From Lysinibacillus sp. B2A1 (lineage in GTDB: Bacteria > Bacillota > Bacilli > Bacillales_A > Planococcaceae), in NCBI GenBank assembly GCA_002973635.1, contig CP027224.1, positions 1,374,501 to 1,438,500 on the forward strand: a DNA stretch of 64,000 nucleotides, given 5' to 3'. A program made the position numbers and the translations under genes. Position 1 is the first letter of the stretch; every line of letters begins with the position of its first letter. This document shows positions 18,076-28,369 of this stretch, one piece after another. The notes beneath the pieces were generated by a model. The model saw nothing but the letters and a program-made list of their open reading frames with translations, made no database searches and was not told the DNA's origin.

Positions 18076-18104
18076 TTGTGCAAAAGCTTTGCAAACCGTA
18101 TAAT
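18076..18104 (+). promoter_or_regulatory. Sigma-A-type promoter of rnjB
   Basis: TTGTGC (18076-18081), 17 bp, TATAAT (18099-18104), about 50 bp before the rnjB start. Confidence 0.5.
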
Positions 18105-18151
18105 GAATGTTAAGTGGTTGCTGTTCGGGATATCTTTTAGGAGGAAATAAA

Positions 18152-19819
18152 TTGACAAAAAAGAAAAATGAATTAATTCGTATCATTCCACTGGGTGGTG
18201 TGGGCGAAATTGGTAAAGCAATGTGCGTAGTAGAAATTGATGAGGAACTATTTGTAGTAGATAGTGGACTAATGTTCCCAGAAGACGAGATGCTGGGCAT
18301 TGATATTGTAATTCCAGATATTACGTATTTAGAAGAAAATAAAGAACGTGTGAAAGGTATTTTCTTAACGCATGGTCATGAAGATGCAATTGGCTCAATT
18401 GCCTATGTATTACAAAAAGTAAAAGCTCCAGTGTATGGATCAAAGCTAACAATTGCACTTGCTAAGGAACATTTAAAAGAATTACCTGCACCACATCAGG
18501 TGAAATTCTTTGAAGTTACCAATCGCAGTCGAATGAATTTTAACTCAACGTATGTAACATTCTTCCATACAACACATAGTATTCCCGATTCGTTAGGGGT
18601 AGTGTTCCATACATCTGAAGGAGCAATTGTTCATACAGGTGAGTTTAAATTTGATCAATCTGCGACAGGTAAATTTAAGCCTGATTTAGCTAAGATGGCA
18701 CAGTTAGGAGAAGAAGGCGTATTTATTTTGCTATCTGAGTCATGTGAAGCAGAGCGACCAGGTTATACGACATCTGAGATTGTGATTGAGGAGCAATTAT
18801 CTAAAACATTCCATTCAGCACCAGGTCGTATTTTAGTCGCTGTGTACGCATCGAATTTTATTCGCATTCAGCAAGTGTTTACGCAAGCTCAAAAATCATT
18901 CCGCAAAGTTGTCATTGTCGGGAAACCATTAGAAAAGGCTGTGGATTTAGGTGTGCAGCTAGGGTATTTAACAGTTGAAGAAGAAACAATTATCCCTATT
19001 TCAGAAATGCATAAATATCAAGACGATGAGATTATTATTATTGCCACTGGTAATCGAGGAGAACCACTCGATGCGCTAGAAAAAATCGTTCGTAAGCATC
19101 ATCGAGACATTAAAATTAAACAGGATGATACAGTCTTAATTACTTTCACACCTTCACCAGGTATGGAAGTACAAATGGCTAATACAATGAACTCTATTTC
19201 AAAAGCTGGTGCTGAAATTTTGACATCTAGCAAAAATGTTCATGTATCAGGTCACGGTAGTCAAGAAGATTTAAAGCTAATGCTTAATTTGATGCAACCG
19301 AAATACTTTATTCCTGTGCAAGGGGAGTACCGTATGCTAATTGCGCATTCTAAACTCGCTCAACAATTGGGTATGCAAAAATCCCAAATTTTTATCGCTG
19401 ATAAAGGGGATATTGTAGAGTATAAAAATGGTAAAATGCGTATGAGCGGTCGTGTACAAGCTGGTAATGTATTAATTGACGGTATTGGTGTTGGCGATGT
19501 AGGTAATATTGTTCTGCGTGATCGTAAATTATTATCTCAAGATGGTATTTTCATTGTTGTTGTCACATTGAACCGTGCTCAAAAGAAAATTGCATCTGGA
19601 CCAGAAATTTTATCACGCGGTTTCGTTTACGTTCGAGAATCGGAGGAGCTAATGGTGGAAGCTTCTGATATTGCAAAGAATGTTATTGAAAAATATGTGG
19701 GTAAAGATACATTTGAATGGACAAACATTAAGCAAGAAATTCGAGATACACTGAACACATACTTATTCCAAAAAACAAAGCGCCGCCCAATGATTATCCC
19801 AATCATTATGGAATATTAA
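18152..19819 (+). CDS. rnjB: Ribonuclease J2
   Basis: RNase J is a metallo-beta-lactamase/beta-CASP nuclease with endo- and 5' exonuclease activity in mRNA decay and rRNA maturation. The 555-residue product starts at TTG 18152 behind AGGAGG; the frame extends upstream without a site. The metal motif reads H74-G-H76-E-D78-A79: the last histidine of the HxHxDH motif is replaced by alanine, fitting the weakly active RNase J2 type that partners RNase J1. The length equals B. subtilis RnjB, and the position after dapA matches ymfA/rnjB. The B. subtilis neighbour tepA is absent. Confidence 0.93.
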   Translation: MTKKKNELIRIIPLGGVGEIGKAMCVVEIDEELFVVDSGLMFPEDEMLGIDIVIPDITYLEENKERVKGIFLTHGHEDAIGSIAYVLQKVKAPVYGSKLTIALAKEHLKELPAPHQVKFFEVTNRSRMNFNSTYVTFFHTTHSIPDSLGVVFHTSEGAIVHTGEFKFDQSATGKFKPDLAKMAQLGEEGVFILLSESCEAERPGYTTSEIVIEEQLSKTFHSAPGRILVAVYASNFIRIQQVFTQAQKSFRKVVIVGKPLEKAVDLGVQLGYLTVEEETIIPISEMHKYQDDEIIIIATGNRGEPLDALEKIVRKHHRDIKIKQDDTVLITFTPSPGMEVQMANTMNSISKAGAEILTSSKNVHVSGHGSQEDLKLMLNLMQPKYFIPVQGEYRMLIAHSKLAQQLGMQKSQIFIADKGDIVEYKNGKMRMSGRVQAGNVLIDGIGVGDVGNIVLRDRKLLSQDGIFIVVVTLNRAQKKIASGPEILSRGFVYVRESEELMVEASDIAKNVIEKYVGKDTFEWTNIKQEIRDTLNTYLFQKTKRRPMIIPIIMEY

Positions 19820-19856
19820 AAAACTCATCGTTCAATCTTTGAGTGAGAAATGAATG

Positions 19857-19904
19857 AAAAAGGATTTTCTAGCCGAGTGTACACGGTGGAAAATCCTTTT
19901 TTTT
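19857..19904 (+). terminator. Intrinsic terminator of rnjB
   Basis: AAAAAGGATTTTC pairs with GAAAATCCTTTTT around a ~19-nt loop, followed by a T run. Confidence 0.82.
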
Positions 19905-19974
19905 GAAATAATTAAGTTCTACATGATAGGATTCATTTCATATATAGAATGGATTGTAAAAGAGGGTGAAATAG

Positions 19975-22260
19975 ATGGCGACGAGTAAAAGAAAAAAAGT
20001 CACTAAAGGAAAAGGGACAACCGAAAAAAAAGAGATGCATCCGCTAATGTTTGAAATATTAGGACTCATCTTAATTGCAATTGCCGTTATTATAATTTTT
20101 GAATATGGCATGATTGGACGTTTTCTAACAACGATAGCAATGTTTCTTTTAGGAAATTTGTATTTTGCTGTGCCATTTATGCTTATATTTGTTGCTTTAC
20201 TGCTGATGATTGGCCGGAAAAAAGTAAGCATGAAGGACCGTCTGATTTTAGGAATGTTCCTAATTGTTATGAGTTTAACAATTTTTAGTCAAGGTATTCT
20301 TTTTGAACAGTTAACAAAATCAGGTGGTTTATTATCAGAATCTGTGTTGCGGGAGTCATGGCGTATTTTAATTAATACTGAGGGTGTTGTCCAGCGAAGT
20401 AATGCACTTGGCGGGGGAATGATTGGTGCCTTGCTATTTAGTATGCTACATGTTCTATTTGAGGCTTCAGGGGCTAAGGTTGTTGCTTGGGTGATTTTTT
20501 TTATTGGGTTAATTTTAGTTACAGGAAAAGCCCTTGTGCCATATTTAGCAGAAATAATGCCAGCTCTTTTTGGTAAATGGCAAAAAAAACAAAAAGAGAA
20601 GAAAAAGAATGAACCAAAGAAACCTAAAAATCGCCGATCAACAAGTGACACGACGGATGAGATTACCGCTGTTGACCATACTTATGAAATACAAGAAGAA
20701 GAGGAAATTACCCATGAACCAATTATCTCAGCCTTTACTCAAAATGTTTCTCAAGAACGAGAAGTGTTTGAGAGTAATGACATTGAGGGTATTGAATATG
20801 GAGAGATCGTGGATGATGTCCAAATCCAAGGCGCTGATACAGTGGAAAATGCAGATTATCAACTTCCCTCTTATAATTTATTACAATTGCCACCGCAACA
20901 TGACCAAAGTGGTGAATATTCAGTGATTCAGGCAAATGCAAAAAAATTAGAGCAAACGCTACAAAGCTTTGGGGTAAGGGCAAAAGTTACCCAAGTTCAT
21001 TTAGGACCAGCCGTAACTAAATACGAGATATTGCCAGACATTGGTGTAAAAGTAAGTAAAATTGTAAATCTTCAAGATGATCTTGCCTTAGCACTTGCTG
21101 CAAAGGACATACGTATGGAAGCACCTATCCCTGGAAAATCCGCAATTGGTATTGAAGTACCGAACAGTGAGGTAGCCATTGTCACACTACGGGAAGTGTT
21201 AGAGTCAAAAGACGGAGCGAAGCCAGAGGCTTTATTGCAAGTCGCATTTGGCCGTGATATTACAGGACAAGCTGTACTTGCCGAGCTTAATAAAATGCCA
21301 CATTTACTTGTAGCTGGCTCAACTGGAAGTGGTAAAAGTGTGTGTATAAATGGCATAGTTGTATCCATACTAATGCGTACAAAACCACATGAGGTCAAAT
21401 TGATGATGATTGATCCAAAGATGGTGGAATTGAATGTTTATAATGGGATTCCCCACCTTTTAGCGCCAGTTGTTACCGATGCACGAAAGGCTTCACAAGC
21501 ATTAAAAAAAGTCGTTGCAGAAATGGAACGTCGCTATGATCTGTTTTCACATACAGGTACACGTAATATTGAGGGCTATAATAATCACGTACAAAAGGTA
21601 AATGAACAAACTGATGAAAAACATCCAAAATTACCTTATATTGTTGTGATTGTAGATGAGTTAGCGGATCTAATGATGGTTGCCTCAAGTGATGTCGAGG
21701 ATTCGATTACTCGACTAGCGCAAATGGCACGTGCTGCAGGCATTCATTTAATTATTGCCACTCAACGTCCAAGTGTAGATGTACTGACAGGTGTAATTAA
21801 AGCGAATATTCCTTCACGTATTGCTTTTGCGGTATCTTCCGCAATTGATTCCAGAACGATATTAGATATGGGTGGCGCAGAACGGTTATTAGGCCGGGGT
21901 GATATGCTATTTTTACCTGCTGGTGCATCAAAGCCGAAACGTGTACAAGGTGCCTTTTTATCAGATCAGGAAGTAGAGTCTGTCGTTAACTTTGTTATAG
22001 AACAGCAAAAAGCGCAGTACCAGGAAGAGATGATTCCGACAGAAGAAGATACCATTCTTGAGGAAACAGATGAATTATTTGATGAGGCTGTGCAATTGGT
22101 TGTAAGTATGCAGACCGCTTCTGTTTCAATGTTGCAGCGCCGCTTCCGTATCGGCTATTCAAGAGCTGCCCGCATTGTCGATCAGATGGAACAACGAGGA
22201 ATCGTCGGTCCTTCAGAGGGAAGTAAACCCCGACAAGTACTTATTCATCAATACGATTAA
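19975..22260 (+). CDS. ftsK: DNA translocase SpoIIIE/FtsK
   Basis: A 761-residue hexameric DNA pump that moves chromosome through the division or sporulation septum. Four hydrophobic segments occupy roughly residues 20-200. An acidic/charged linker follows (about 200-300). The motor has Walker [12 protein letters not shown] and Walker [15 protein letters not shown]. The C-terminal winged-helix gamma domain ([21 protein letters not shown] region) reads SRS-type orientation sequences. Its position between rnjB and ymfC equals B. subtilis spoIIIE, so this is likely the SpoIIIE orthologue. ATG at 19975 follows AGAGGGTG. Confidence 0.95.
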   Translation: MATSKRKKVTKGKGTTEKKEMHPLMFEILGLILIAIAVIIIFEYGMIGRFLTTIAMFLLGNLYFAVPFMLIFVALLLMIGRKKVSMKDRLILGMFLIVMSLTIFSQGILFEQLTKSGGLLSESVLRESWRILINTEGVVQRSNALGGGMIGALLFSMLHVLFEASGAKVVAWVIFFIGLILVTGKALVPYLAEIMPALFGKWQKKQKEKKKNEPKKPKNRRSTSDTTDEITAVDHTYEIQEEEEITHEPIISAFTQNVSQEREVFESNDIEGIEYGEIVDDVQIQGADTVENADYQLPSYNLLQLPPQHDQSGEYSVIQANAKKLEQTLQSFGVRAKVTQVHLGPAVTKYEILPDIGVKVSKIVNLQDDLALALAAKDIRMEAPIPGKSAIGIEVPNSEVAIVTLREVLESKDGAKPEALLQVAFGRDITGQAVLAELNKMPHLLVAGSTGSGKSVCINGIVVSILMRTKPHEVKLMMIDPKMVELNVYNGIPHLLAPVVTDARKASQALKKVVAEMERRYDLFSHTGTRNIEGYNNHVQKVNEQTDEKHPKLPYIVVIVDELADLMMVASSDVEDSITRLAQMARAAGIHLIIATQRPSVDVLTGVIKANIPSRIAFAVSSAIDSRTILDMGGAERLLGRGDMLFLPAGASKPKRVQGAFLSDQEVESVVNFVIEQQKAQYQEEMIPTEEDTILEETDELFDEAVQLVVSMQTASVSMLQRRFRIGYSRAARIVDQMEQRGIVGPSEGSKPRQVLIHQYD

Positions 22261-22316
22261 TCAACATAATTTAGGATATTGTTGTATATTTGGCGAGTTG
22301 TATAGATAGTACAATT

Positions 22317-22360
22317 ACAATTCAAAATTCGGATAGTAATTACGCTAAGGTGTAATTGAT
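22317..22360. repeat. Dispersed hairpin repeat, copy 1 (upstream of ymfC)
   Basis: ACAATTCAAAATTCGGATAG followed by a hairpin with arms AATTACGC and GTGTAATT around TAAG. It is a near match to 37602-37644 upstream of rny; the differences are mainly transitions and preserve pairing (CGC/GTG here, CGC/GCG there). Confidence 0.65.
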
Positions 22361-22411
22361 TTCATTCTACAAAAATGTTATATTTATGAACGATTAGTAG
22401 GAATGTTGTAC

Positions 22412-22425
22412 ATCAGATGTCTGAT
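22412..22425. promoter_or_regulatory. Candidate operator before ymfC
   Basis: A perfect dyad ATCAGA-TG-TCTGAT lies 23 bp before the ymfC start codon; it is a plausible self-binding site for this GntR regulator. Confidence 0.4.
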
Positions 22426-22447
22426 CTCTGATTTGGTGGTGATATAT

Positions 22448-23176
22448 GTGACTATTAAAGCAGATCATCGTCATCTCTATCTTCAAGTAATTGATCGTTT
22501 AAAGTCTGACATTGAAACAGGCGTTTTCAAAGAAAATGAAAAACTGCCGTCAGAATTTGAATTATCCAAATCACTAGGAGTCAGTCGAGCAACACTTCGT
22601 GAAGCGCTTCGACTGTTGGAAGAGGAAAATGTGATTGTGCGTCGACATGGGGTAGGTACGTTTGTCAACCCTAAGCCGTTGTTTACATCAGGCATCGAGC
22701 ATTTATCGAGCATTTCTTCAATGATTGAGACAGCTGGTATGGAGCCCGGTTCCCTCTTTTTAAAGGCGACCGAAAACATACCTTCTGAGGAAGATTTAAA
22801 ACGCTTCCAATGTGATGACGAAGATAAAATACTCACGATTGAACGTGTCAGAACAGCGGATGGCGAGCCAGTCGTCTATTGTATAGACCGATTACCGGCT
22901 AGCTTTCTGCCAACTGACTTTGTAGAAAATAAAGAGGTTTCACTCTTCTCTGCACTTGAACAATCCGGGAAAATTCATGTGGCCTATGCTGTAACATATA
23001 TAGATCCAGTAGGGTATCATGAGCAAGCGTCACCGATTTTAAATTGTGGCCGTGAAACAGCTCTTTTAGTATTAAAGCAGTTACACTACGATGATCATGA
23101 TCAAGTAGTGCTATATTCAAAAAATTATTTCCGAGCTGATAAATTCAGCTTCCATGTAGTTCGTAAACGGGTGTAG
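22448..23176 (+). CDS. ymfC: GntR/HutC-family regulator YmfC
   Basis: A 242-residue regulator with an N-terminal winged helix ([31 protein letters not shown] region, residues 29-60) and a C-terminal UTRA ligand-binding domain. I chose the GTG at 22448 ([18 protein letters not shown]), preceded by GGTGGTGAT; a longer frame starts at 22403 without a site and would cover the palindrome at 22412-22425. The position after spoIIIE equals B. subtilis ymfC. Since a BMP-type nucleoside importer follows directly, it may regulate that operon (inference). Confidence 0.9.
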   Translation: MTIKADHRHLYLQVIDRLKSDIETGVFKENEKLPSEFELSKSLGVSRATLREALRLLEEENVIVRRHGVGTFVNPKPLFTSGIEHLSSISSMIETAGMEPGSLFLKATENIPSEEDLKRFQCDDEDKILTIERVRTADGEPVVYCIDRLPASFLPTDFVENKEVSLFSALEQSGKIHVAYAVTYIDPVGYHEQASPILNCGRETALLVLKQLHYDDHDQVVLYSKNYFRADKFSFHVVRKRV

Positions 23177-23230
23177 AACATTTCTAAATATTTTTCCTGC
23201 TAATTACATTACCTTTGGGGGGTTAACACA

Positions 23231-24316
23231 ATGAAAAAACGTAAATTTGGCTTAGTATTATCATCAGTTTTAGCTGCGAGTGCTATTCTTGGTGCATGTG
23301 GTGCGAAGGAAGAAAAACCAGCAAAAGAAAATGAAAATGCATCATCAGGTGAAAATAACAGCGAGGAAGCATTCTCAATAGCAATGGTTACGGATGTAGG
23401 TGGCGTGGATGATAAATCATTCAACCAATCTGCATGGGAAGGTGTTAAAGCTTTTGGTAAAGAACATAACCTAAAAAAAGGTGAAGGTGGTTTTGATTAC
23501 TTACAATCAAAATCAGAAGCTGACTTTGAACCAAATTTAAACGCATTATTACGTCGAGACTTTAACCTAATATTTGGTGTCGGTTACCTGATGGAAGAAG
23601 CGATAACTGCACTTGCTGAAGAAAATCCAGATAACCAATTCACAATCATTGATGGAACTGTAAAAGCAGATAACGTAGCCTCAGTATTGTTTAAAGAGCA
23701 AGAAGGTGCATTCTTAGCAGGTGTTGCTGCTGCAAAAATGTCTAAATCAGGTAAAATTGGTTTCGTAGGTGGTATGAACATACCAGTAATTAACCGTTTC
23801 CATGCCGGCTTTGTTGAGGGCGTAAAAGCTGTGGATCCAAAAATCGAAGTTCAAGTGAAATACACAGAAGCTTTTAATAAAGCAGACCTTGGGAAAATTA
23901 CAGCGAACAGCATGTATTCTTCAGGTGTAGATGTTATCTTCCACGCTGCGGGTGACACTGGTAATGGTGTATTCTCAGAAGCAATTGAACGCAAGAAAAA
24001 AGACCCGAAGGCCAATATATGGGTAATTGGTGTTGACGCTGACCAATATGAAGAAGGAAAAGTAGATGATACTACAAACATTACTTTAACATCAATGTTA
24101 AAAGGTGTTAATGCCGCAGTAGTAGATATCTCTAACAAAGCTAAAGATGGTAAGTTCCCTGGTGGAGAAACGCTTATTTATGGTTTAGCTGAAGATGGTG
24201 TAAAACTTGCTGATTCTCGTGGTGCTATTCCAGAAGATGTACAAGCATTAATTGAGGAATTTAAAGGGAAGATTATTAGTGGTGAAATCGTAGTTCCAGA
24301 AAAAGTGGAAAAATAA
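23231..24316 (+). CDS. nupN: BMP-family ABC transporter substrate-binding lipoprotein
   Basis: A 361-residue lipoprotein: basic N-terminus, hydrophobic stretch and lipobox LGAC (Cys at about residue 23), followed by a charged linker. The mature part is a periplasmic-binding-protein fold of the BMP/PnrA family with [21 protein letters not shown] and the [14 protein letters not shown] motif that binds the ribose of purine nucleosides. It is encoded upstream of an ATPase and two permeases like B. subtilis nupNOPQ, so nucleoside uptake is the likely role. A terminator follows it, which often lets the binding protein be made in excess. Confidence 0.9.
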   Translation: MKKRKFGLVLSSVLAASAILGACGAKEEKPAKENENASSGENNSEEAFSIAMVTDVGGVDDKSFNQSAWEGVKAFGKEHNLKKGEGGFDYLQSKSEADFEPNLNALLRRDFNLIFGVGYLMEEAITALAEENPDNQFTIIDGTVKADNVASVLFKEQEGAFLAGVAAAKMSKSGKIGFVGGMNIPVINRFHAGFVEGVKAVDPKIEVQVKYTEAFNKADLGKITANSMYSSGVDVIFHAAGDTGNGVFSEAIERKKKDPKANIWVIGVDADQYEEGKVDDTTNITLTSMLKGVNAAVVDISNKAKDGKFPGGETLIYGLAEDGVKLADSRGAIPEDVQALIEEFKGKIISGEIVVPEKVEK

Positions 24317-24326
24317 TTCATCTCTT

Positions 24327-24370
24327 AATCATCATAAGGGCCTTTTTGAAGACCTTTATGATGATTTTTC
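24327..24370 (+). terminator. Terminator-like hairpin after the BMP lipoprotein gene
   Basis: AATCATCATAAGGG pairs with CCTTTATGATGATT (one wobble), then TTTT. It may be a partial terminator within the transporter operon. Confidence 0.7.
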
Positions 24371-24585
24371 TAATCTATCGTTATTGCTGGATATCTTGCA
24401 ATTATCAAAAAGTGTTTGATGGTTTTTTTTCTAAATGACCTTCAATATATAAAATTAGCTTTTAATTGAGTGTGACATGAGCTTGAGCATATGGGAAGAG
24501 CGAGTTAATAGATGAAAGGTTTCTAACGATGACCTTTCTTGTATTAATTTTTTATGACAAAATAGTGCCTAAGGGAGTGAATATA

Positions 24586-26133
24586 GTGGAATACGTGATT
24601 GAAATGCTAGGAATCCGAAAAGAATTCGGTGGTTTCGTAGCAAATAATAATATCACCCTCCAACTTGAAAAGGGCGAAATTCATGCACTGCTTGGTGAAA
24701 ACGGTGCCGGAAAATCGACTTTGATGAACGTTCTTTTTGGTTTATATCAACCAGAGGGCGGCGAAATTCGTGTTCGTGGGAAGGCTGTGAAAATTACTAA
24801 CCCGAATGTTGCCAATGATTTAGGCATTGGTATGGTGCATCAGCACTTTATGCTCGTGGAGAATTTCACAGTTACAGAAAACATCATTTTAGGTACGGAG
24901 CCTACAAAAAAAGGAATCATCAACATTAAAGATGCGGCGAAGAAAGTAGCGGAGATATCTGAAAAGTACGGTCTTGATGTTGATCCACATGCGAAAATTG
25001 AGGACATTACGGTTGGAATGCAGCAACGTGTAGAAATTCTGAAAACGCTTTATCGTGGTGCAGAGATTTTAATATTCGATGAACCAACAGCTTCATTAAC
25101 ACCGCAAGAGATTTCGGAACTCATCCAAATCATGAAGCGACTTATTGCAGAAGGAAAATCGATTATTTTAATTACGCATAAATTAAAAGAAATTATGGAA
25201 GTTTCGAACCGTGTGACCATCATCCGTAAAGGGGAAGGTATCGGTACAGTTGTGACGGCTGAAACAGATCCTAATCAATTAGCAGAATTAATGGTTGGAC
25301 GACAAGTAGAATTTAAAACTGTCAAAACAGAAGCACACCCAACTGAAGAAGTACTGTCAATCGAAAACTTAGTAGTAACGGATTATCGTAATATTGATAA
25401 AGTAAAAGGGTTGAACTTAAACGTTCGCAAAGGTGAAATTGTTGGGATTGCTGGGATAGATGGCAATGGTCAATCAGAATTAATCGAGGCGATTACAGGT
25501 CTTCGTAAAGTGAAAAGTGGTAATGTCAGGCTTAATGGTAAAGATATAACGAACATGAAGCCTCGAAAAATTACAGAAGAAGGTGTTGGGCATATCCCAC
25601 AAGACCGTCATAAACATGGTTTAGTACTGGATTTCTCTATTGGTCACAACATGGCGCTTCAAACGTATTACCAATCACCAATCGCAAAAGGCTTTATAAT
25701 GAATTACAAAAAAGTATCTGAAAAAGCGCGTCAAATCATTGAAGAATATGATGTCCGCACAGGTAATGGTGAAATGACACCAGCTCGTGCTCTTTCAGGT
25801 GGTAACCAACAAAAGGCCATAATTGGTCGTGAAATTGACCGTAACCCAGATTTATTAATTGCTGCACTTCCTACACGTGGGCTTGATGTAGGGGCCATTG
25901 AATTCATTCACGCAAGATTGATCGAACAACGTGATAATGGGAAAGCGGTACTGTTAATTTCATTTGAATTAGATGAAGTAATGAACGTTTCTGATCGTAT
26001 AGCCGTTATTTATGACGGTCAAATCGTGGACGAGTTAAATCCAAAAGAAACAACAGAACAAGAGCTTGGTTTATTAATGGCTGGGCAAAGTAAAAAAAGT
26101 AATGAGAAATTAGCAAAGGAAGGGAACGAATAA
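24586..26133 (+). CDS. nupO: Nucleoside ABC transporter, duplicated ATP-binding protein
   Basis: A 515-residue protein with two fused ATPase domains, as in sugar and nucleoside importers. Domain 1 has Walker A GENGAGKST and signature ITVGMQQRVEILK with ILIFDEPTASLTP. Domain 2 has a degenerate Walker A (GIDGNGQSE), signature LSGGNQQK and LLIAALPTRGLDVGA, so ATP hydrolysis is probably carried mainly by one site. Start GTG 24586 follows AAGGGAGTG; the frame is open upstream. It is followed closely by two permeases. Confidence 0.92.
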   Translation: MEYVIEMLGIRKEFGGFVANNNITLQLEKGEIHALLGENGAGKSTLMNVLFGLYQPEGGEIRVRGKAVKITNPNVANDLGIGMVHQHFMLVENFTVTENIILGTEPTKKGIINIKDAAKKVAEISEKYGLDVDPHAKIEDITVGMQQRVEILKTLYRGAEILIFDEPTASLTPQEISELIQIMKRLIAEGKSIILITHKLKEIMEVSNRVTIIRKGEGIGTVVTAETDPNQLAELMVGRQVEFKTVKTEAHPTEEVLSIENLVVTDYRNIDKVKGLNLNVRKGEIVGIAGIDGNGQSELIEAITGLRKVKSGNVRLNGKDITNMKPRKITEEGVGHIPQDRHKHGLVLDFSIGHNMALQTYYQSPIAKGFIMNYKKVSEKARQIIEEYDVRTGNGEMTPARALSGGNQQKAIIGREIDRNPDLLIAALPTRGLDVGAIEFIHARLIEQRDNGKAVLLISFELDEVMNVSDRIAVIYDGQIVDELNPKETTEQELGLLMAGQSKKSNEKLAKEGNE

Positions 26134-26134
26134 C

Positions 26135-27181
26135 ATGTCGAATCGTGTCATTAATATACTCGTTCCTATCGTCTCAATTATTATCGGTCTTATTGTAGGG
26201 GCTATCGTTATGATAGTCAGTGGCTATGATCCTGTGCAAGGTTATGTAGCATTATGGACAGGTATTTTTGGAGATTCATATACAATCGGGAACACAATCC
26301 GTCAAATTACACCGTATTTATTGGCAGGTCTTGCAGTAGCATTCGCCTTCCGAACAGGCTTATTTAACATTGGGGTTGAAGGTCAGCTAATTTTAGGTTG
26401 GCTAGCAGCTGCATGGGTAGGCTATGCATTTGAGCTACCTAAAATTATTCACTTACCATTAGCATTACTTGCCGCAGCAGCAGCAGGTGCATTCTGGGCC
26501 TTTATTGCAGGTTTCTTAAAAGCGAAATTTAAAGTTCATGAAGTAATCGCGACAATTATGTTAAACTATACAGCGCTGTTTATAGCGAACGCCGTTATTA
26601 GGTATTTGTCAGATGGTGGCTTTAAAACAGAACGTGTTCAGGAAACAGCTTCTTTACGTTCTCCGTTTTTAAGAGAGCTTACAGACAATTCAAGTCTTCA
26701 CTATGGGATCATTATTGCACTAATTATGGTAGCTGTTATGTGGTTCATCTTAGAGAAAACAACTCGAGGTTATGAATTAAAAGCAGTTGGCTATAACCAA
26801 CATGCCGCTGAATATGCAGGTATGAGCGTCAATAAAAACGTTATTTTAGCGATGACAATCTCAGGAATGTTCGCCGGTCTTGGTGGTGCCATGGAAGCAC
26901 TTGGTACATTCCAAAATGCAACGATTAAAGCAGGCTTTACAGGTATAGGTTTTGATGGGATTGCCGTGGCCTTACTTGGTGCGAACACGCCACTTGGGGT
27001 CGTATTTGGAGCTTCACTATTCGGTTCACTTAAATATGGCGCACTAAACATGCCCAATGCTGCCGGTATTCCAGAGGAAATTGTGTCGATTATTATCGCC
27101 TTAATTATCTTCTTCGTAGCATCAGGCTATATTATTCGTGTAGGTTTACAAAAGTTAAGTAAGAAAAAGGAGGGACAATAA
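26135..27181 (+). CDS. nupP: Nucleoside ABC transporter permease 1
   Basis: A 348-residue BPD_transp_2-family permease with about ten hydrophobic segments. The landmarks FRTGLFNIGVEGQLILG and the EAA-like loop RAVGYNQHAAEYAGMSV-type region (here KAVGYNQHAAEYAGM) are typical. It begins 1 bp after the ATPase stop and pairs with the next gene to form the membrane channel of the nucleoside importer. Confidence 0.92.
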   Translation: MSNRVINILVPIVSIIIGLIVGAIVMIVSGYDPVQGYVALWTGIFGDSYTIGNTIRQITPYLLAGLAVAFAFRTGLFNIGVEGQLILGWLAAAWVGYAFELPKIIHLPLALLAAAAAGAFWAFIAGFLKAKFKVHEVIATIMLNYTALFIANAVIRYLSDGGFKTERVQETASLRSPFLRELTDNSSLHYGIIIALIMVAVMWFILEKTTRGYELKAVGYNQHAAEYAGMSVNKNVILAMTISGMFAGLGGAMEALGTFQNATIKAGFTGIGFDGIAVALLGANTPLGVVFGASLFGSLKYGALNMPNAAGIPEEIVSIIIALIIFFVASGYIIRVGLQKLSKKKEGQ

Positions 27182-27182
27182 C

Positions 27183-28142
27183 ATGAGCTTTTTAGAAATG
27201 TTATACTTTATCATCCCTTCTGCGATTCTCTATGCGACACCATTAATTTTCACAGCAATCGGTGGCGTATTCTCTGAGCGTTCAGGTGTTGTAAACATCG
27301 GGCTAGAAGGTTTAATGATTGTTGGTGCTTTCGTTGGAATTTATGTGAACCTAGAGTACGCCGCTACATTTGGTGCTGCGACAATTTGGGTGGCCATGCT
27401 TGCAGCTGTAATTATCGGTGGGATTTTCTCTCTTATTCATGCAGTGGCATCGATTTCATTCCGTGCTGACCAAACAGTGTCAGGGGTGGCCATTAACTTA
27501 TTAGGGTTAGCCGTTTCGATGTTCTTAGTAAAATTGATTTATGATAAAGGTCAAACAGATATGATTGACCAACCGATTCGTCGTTTCAGTATACCTTATT
27601 TAGAGAATATTCCGTTTTTTGGCCCATTATTATTCCAAAACGTTTACAGTATTTCGATTTTGGCCTTTGTGGTAACCATCGGAGCGTGGTTTATTATTTA
27701 TAAAACACCATTCGGCCTACGTCTTCGGGCAGTTGGGGAACACCCGATGGCAGCTGATACAATGGGTGTTAAAGTAAATAAAATGCGCTATATCGCAGTT
27801 GTTATTTCTGGGGCACTTGGTGGTCTTGGAGGTGCGGTTTATGCACAAACAATTACGCTTAATTTCTCACATGCAACGATTGCTGGTCAAGGTTTCATGG
27901 CGCTTGCAGCAATGATTTTCGGGAAATGGCATCCAATTGGCGCACTTGGTGCAGCGTTATTCTTTGGTTTAGCACAAACATTAAGTATTGCCGGGGATCG
28001 AATTCCATATGTGCAAGATATTCCTGAAGTCCTCCTGCAAATTCTTCCTTATGTCTTAACCATTTTTGCATTAGCTGGCTTTATCGGTAAAGCAAGTGCA
28101 CCAAAGGCTAGTGGACAACCTTATATTAAAGGTAAGCGTTAA
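27183..28142 (+). CDS. nupQ: Nucleoside ABC transporter permease 2
   Basis: A 319-residue BPD_transp_2-family permease, the partner of the preceding one. It shows ERSGVVNIGLEGLMIVGAF near residue 34 and the coupling loop LRAVGEHPMAADTMGVKV. It starts 1 bp after the previous stop. A strong terminator ends the operon. Confidence 0.92.
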   Translation: MSFLEMLYFIIPSAILYATPLIFTAIGGVFSERSGVVNIGLEGLMIVGAFVGIYVNLEYAATFGAATIWVAMLAAVIIGGIFSLIHAVASISFRADQTVSGVAINLLGLAVSMFLVKLIYDKGQTDMIDQPIRRFSIPYLENIPFFGPLLFQNVYSISILAFVVTIGAWFIIYKTPFGLRLRAVGEHPMAADTMGVKVNKMRYIAVVISGALGGLGGAVYAQTITLNFSHATIAGQGFMALAAMIFGKWHPIGALGAALFFGLAQTLSIAGDRIPYVQDIPEVLLQILPYVLTIFALAGFIGKASAPKASGQPYIKGKR

Positions 28143-28170
28143 AACGAAGATAAAATGGATCTAAAAAGTT

Positions 28171-28201
28171 AAAGACTGAGCGAAAATGCTCAGTCTTTTT
28201 C
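28171..28201 (+). terminator. Intrinsic terminator of the nucleoside transporter operon
   Basis: A perfect 11-bp stem AAAGACTGAGC / GCTCAGTCTTT with a 6-nt loop and T run. Confidence 0.88.
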
Positions 28202-28295
28202 CTTGTACATATCTTCTATATTTAGGAAAATAGAGATGTTGCTTCATCATGCTGATGTAATTTTACACTTATTATATACATACTTTGGATTCTTT

Positions 28296-28325
28296 TTGCA
28301 ATTATAGATAATAGCCATGTATAGT
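28296..28325 (+). promoter_or_regulatory. Sigma-A-type promoter of the ymfF operon
   Basis: TTGCAA (28296-28301), 18 bp, TATAGT (28320-28325), 45 bp before ymfF. Confidence 0.5.
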
Positions 28326-28369
28326 ATGTGTAGTACATTGTTATATTAAGAAGGATAGGAGGGTTCCAT

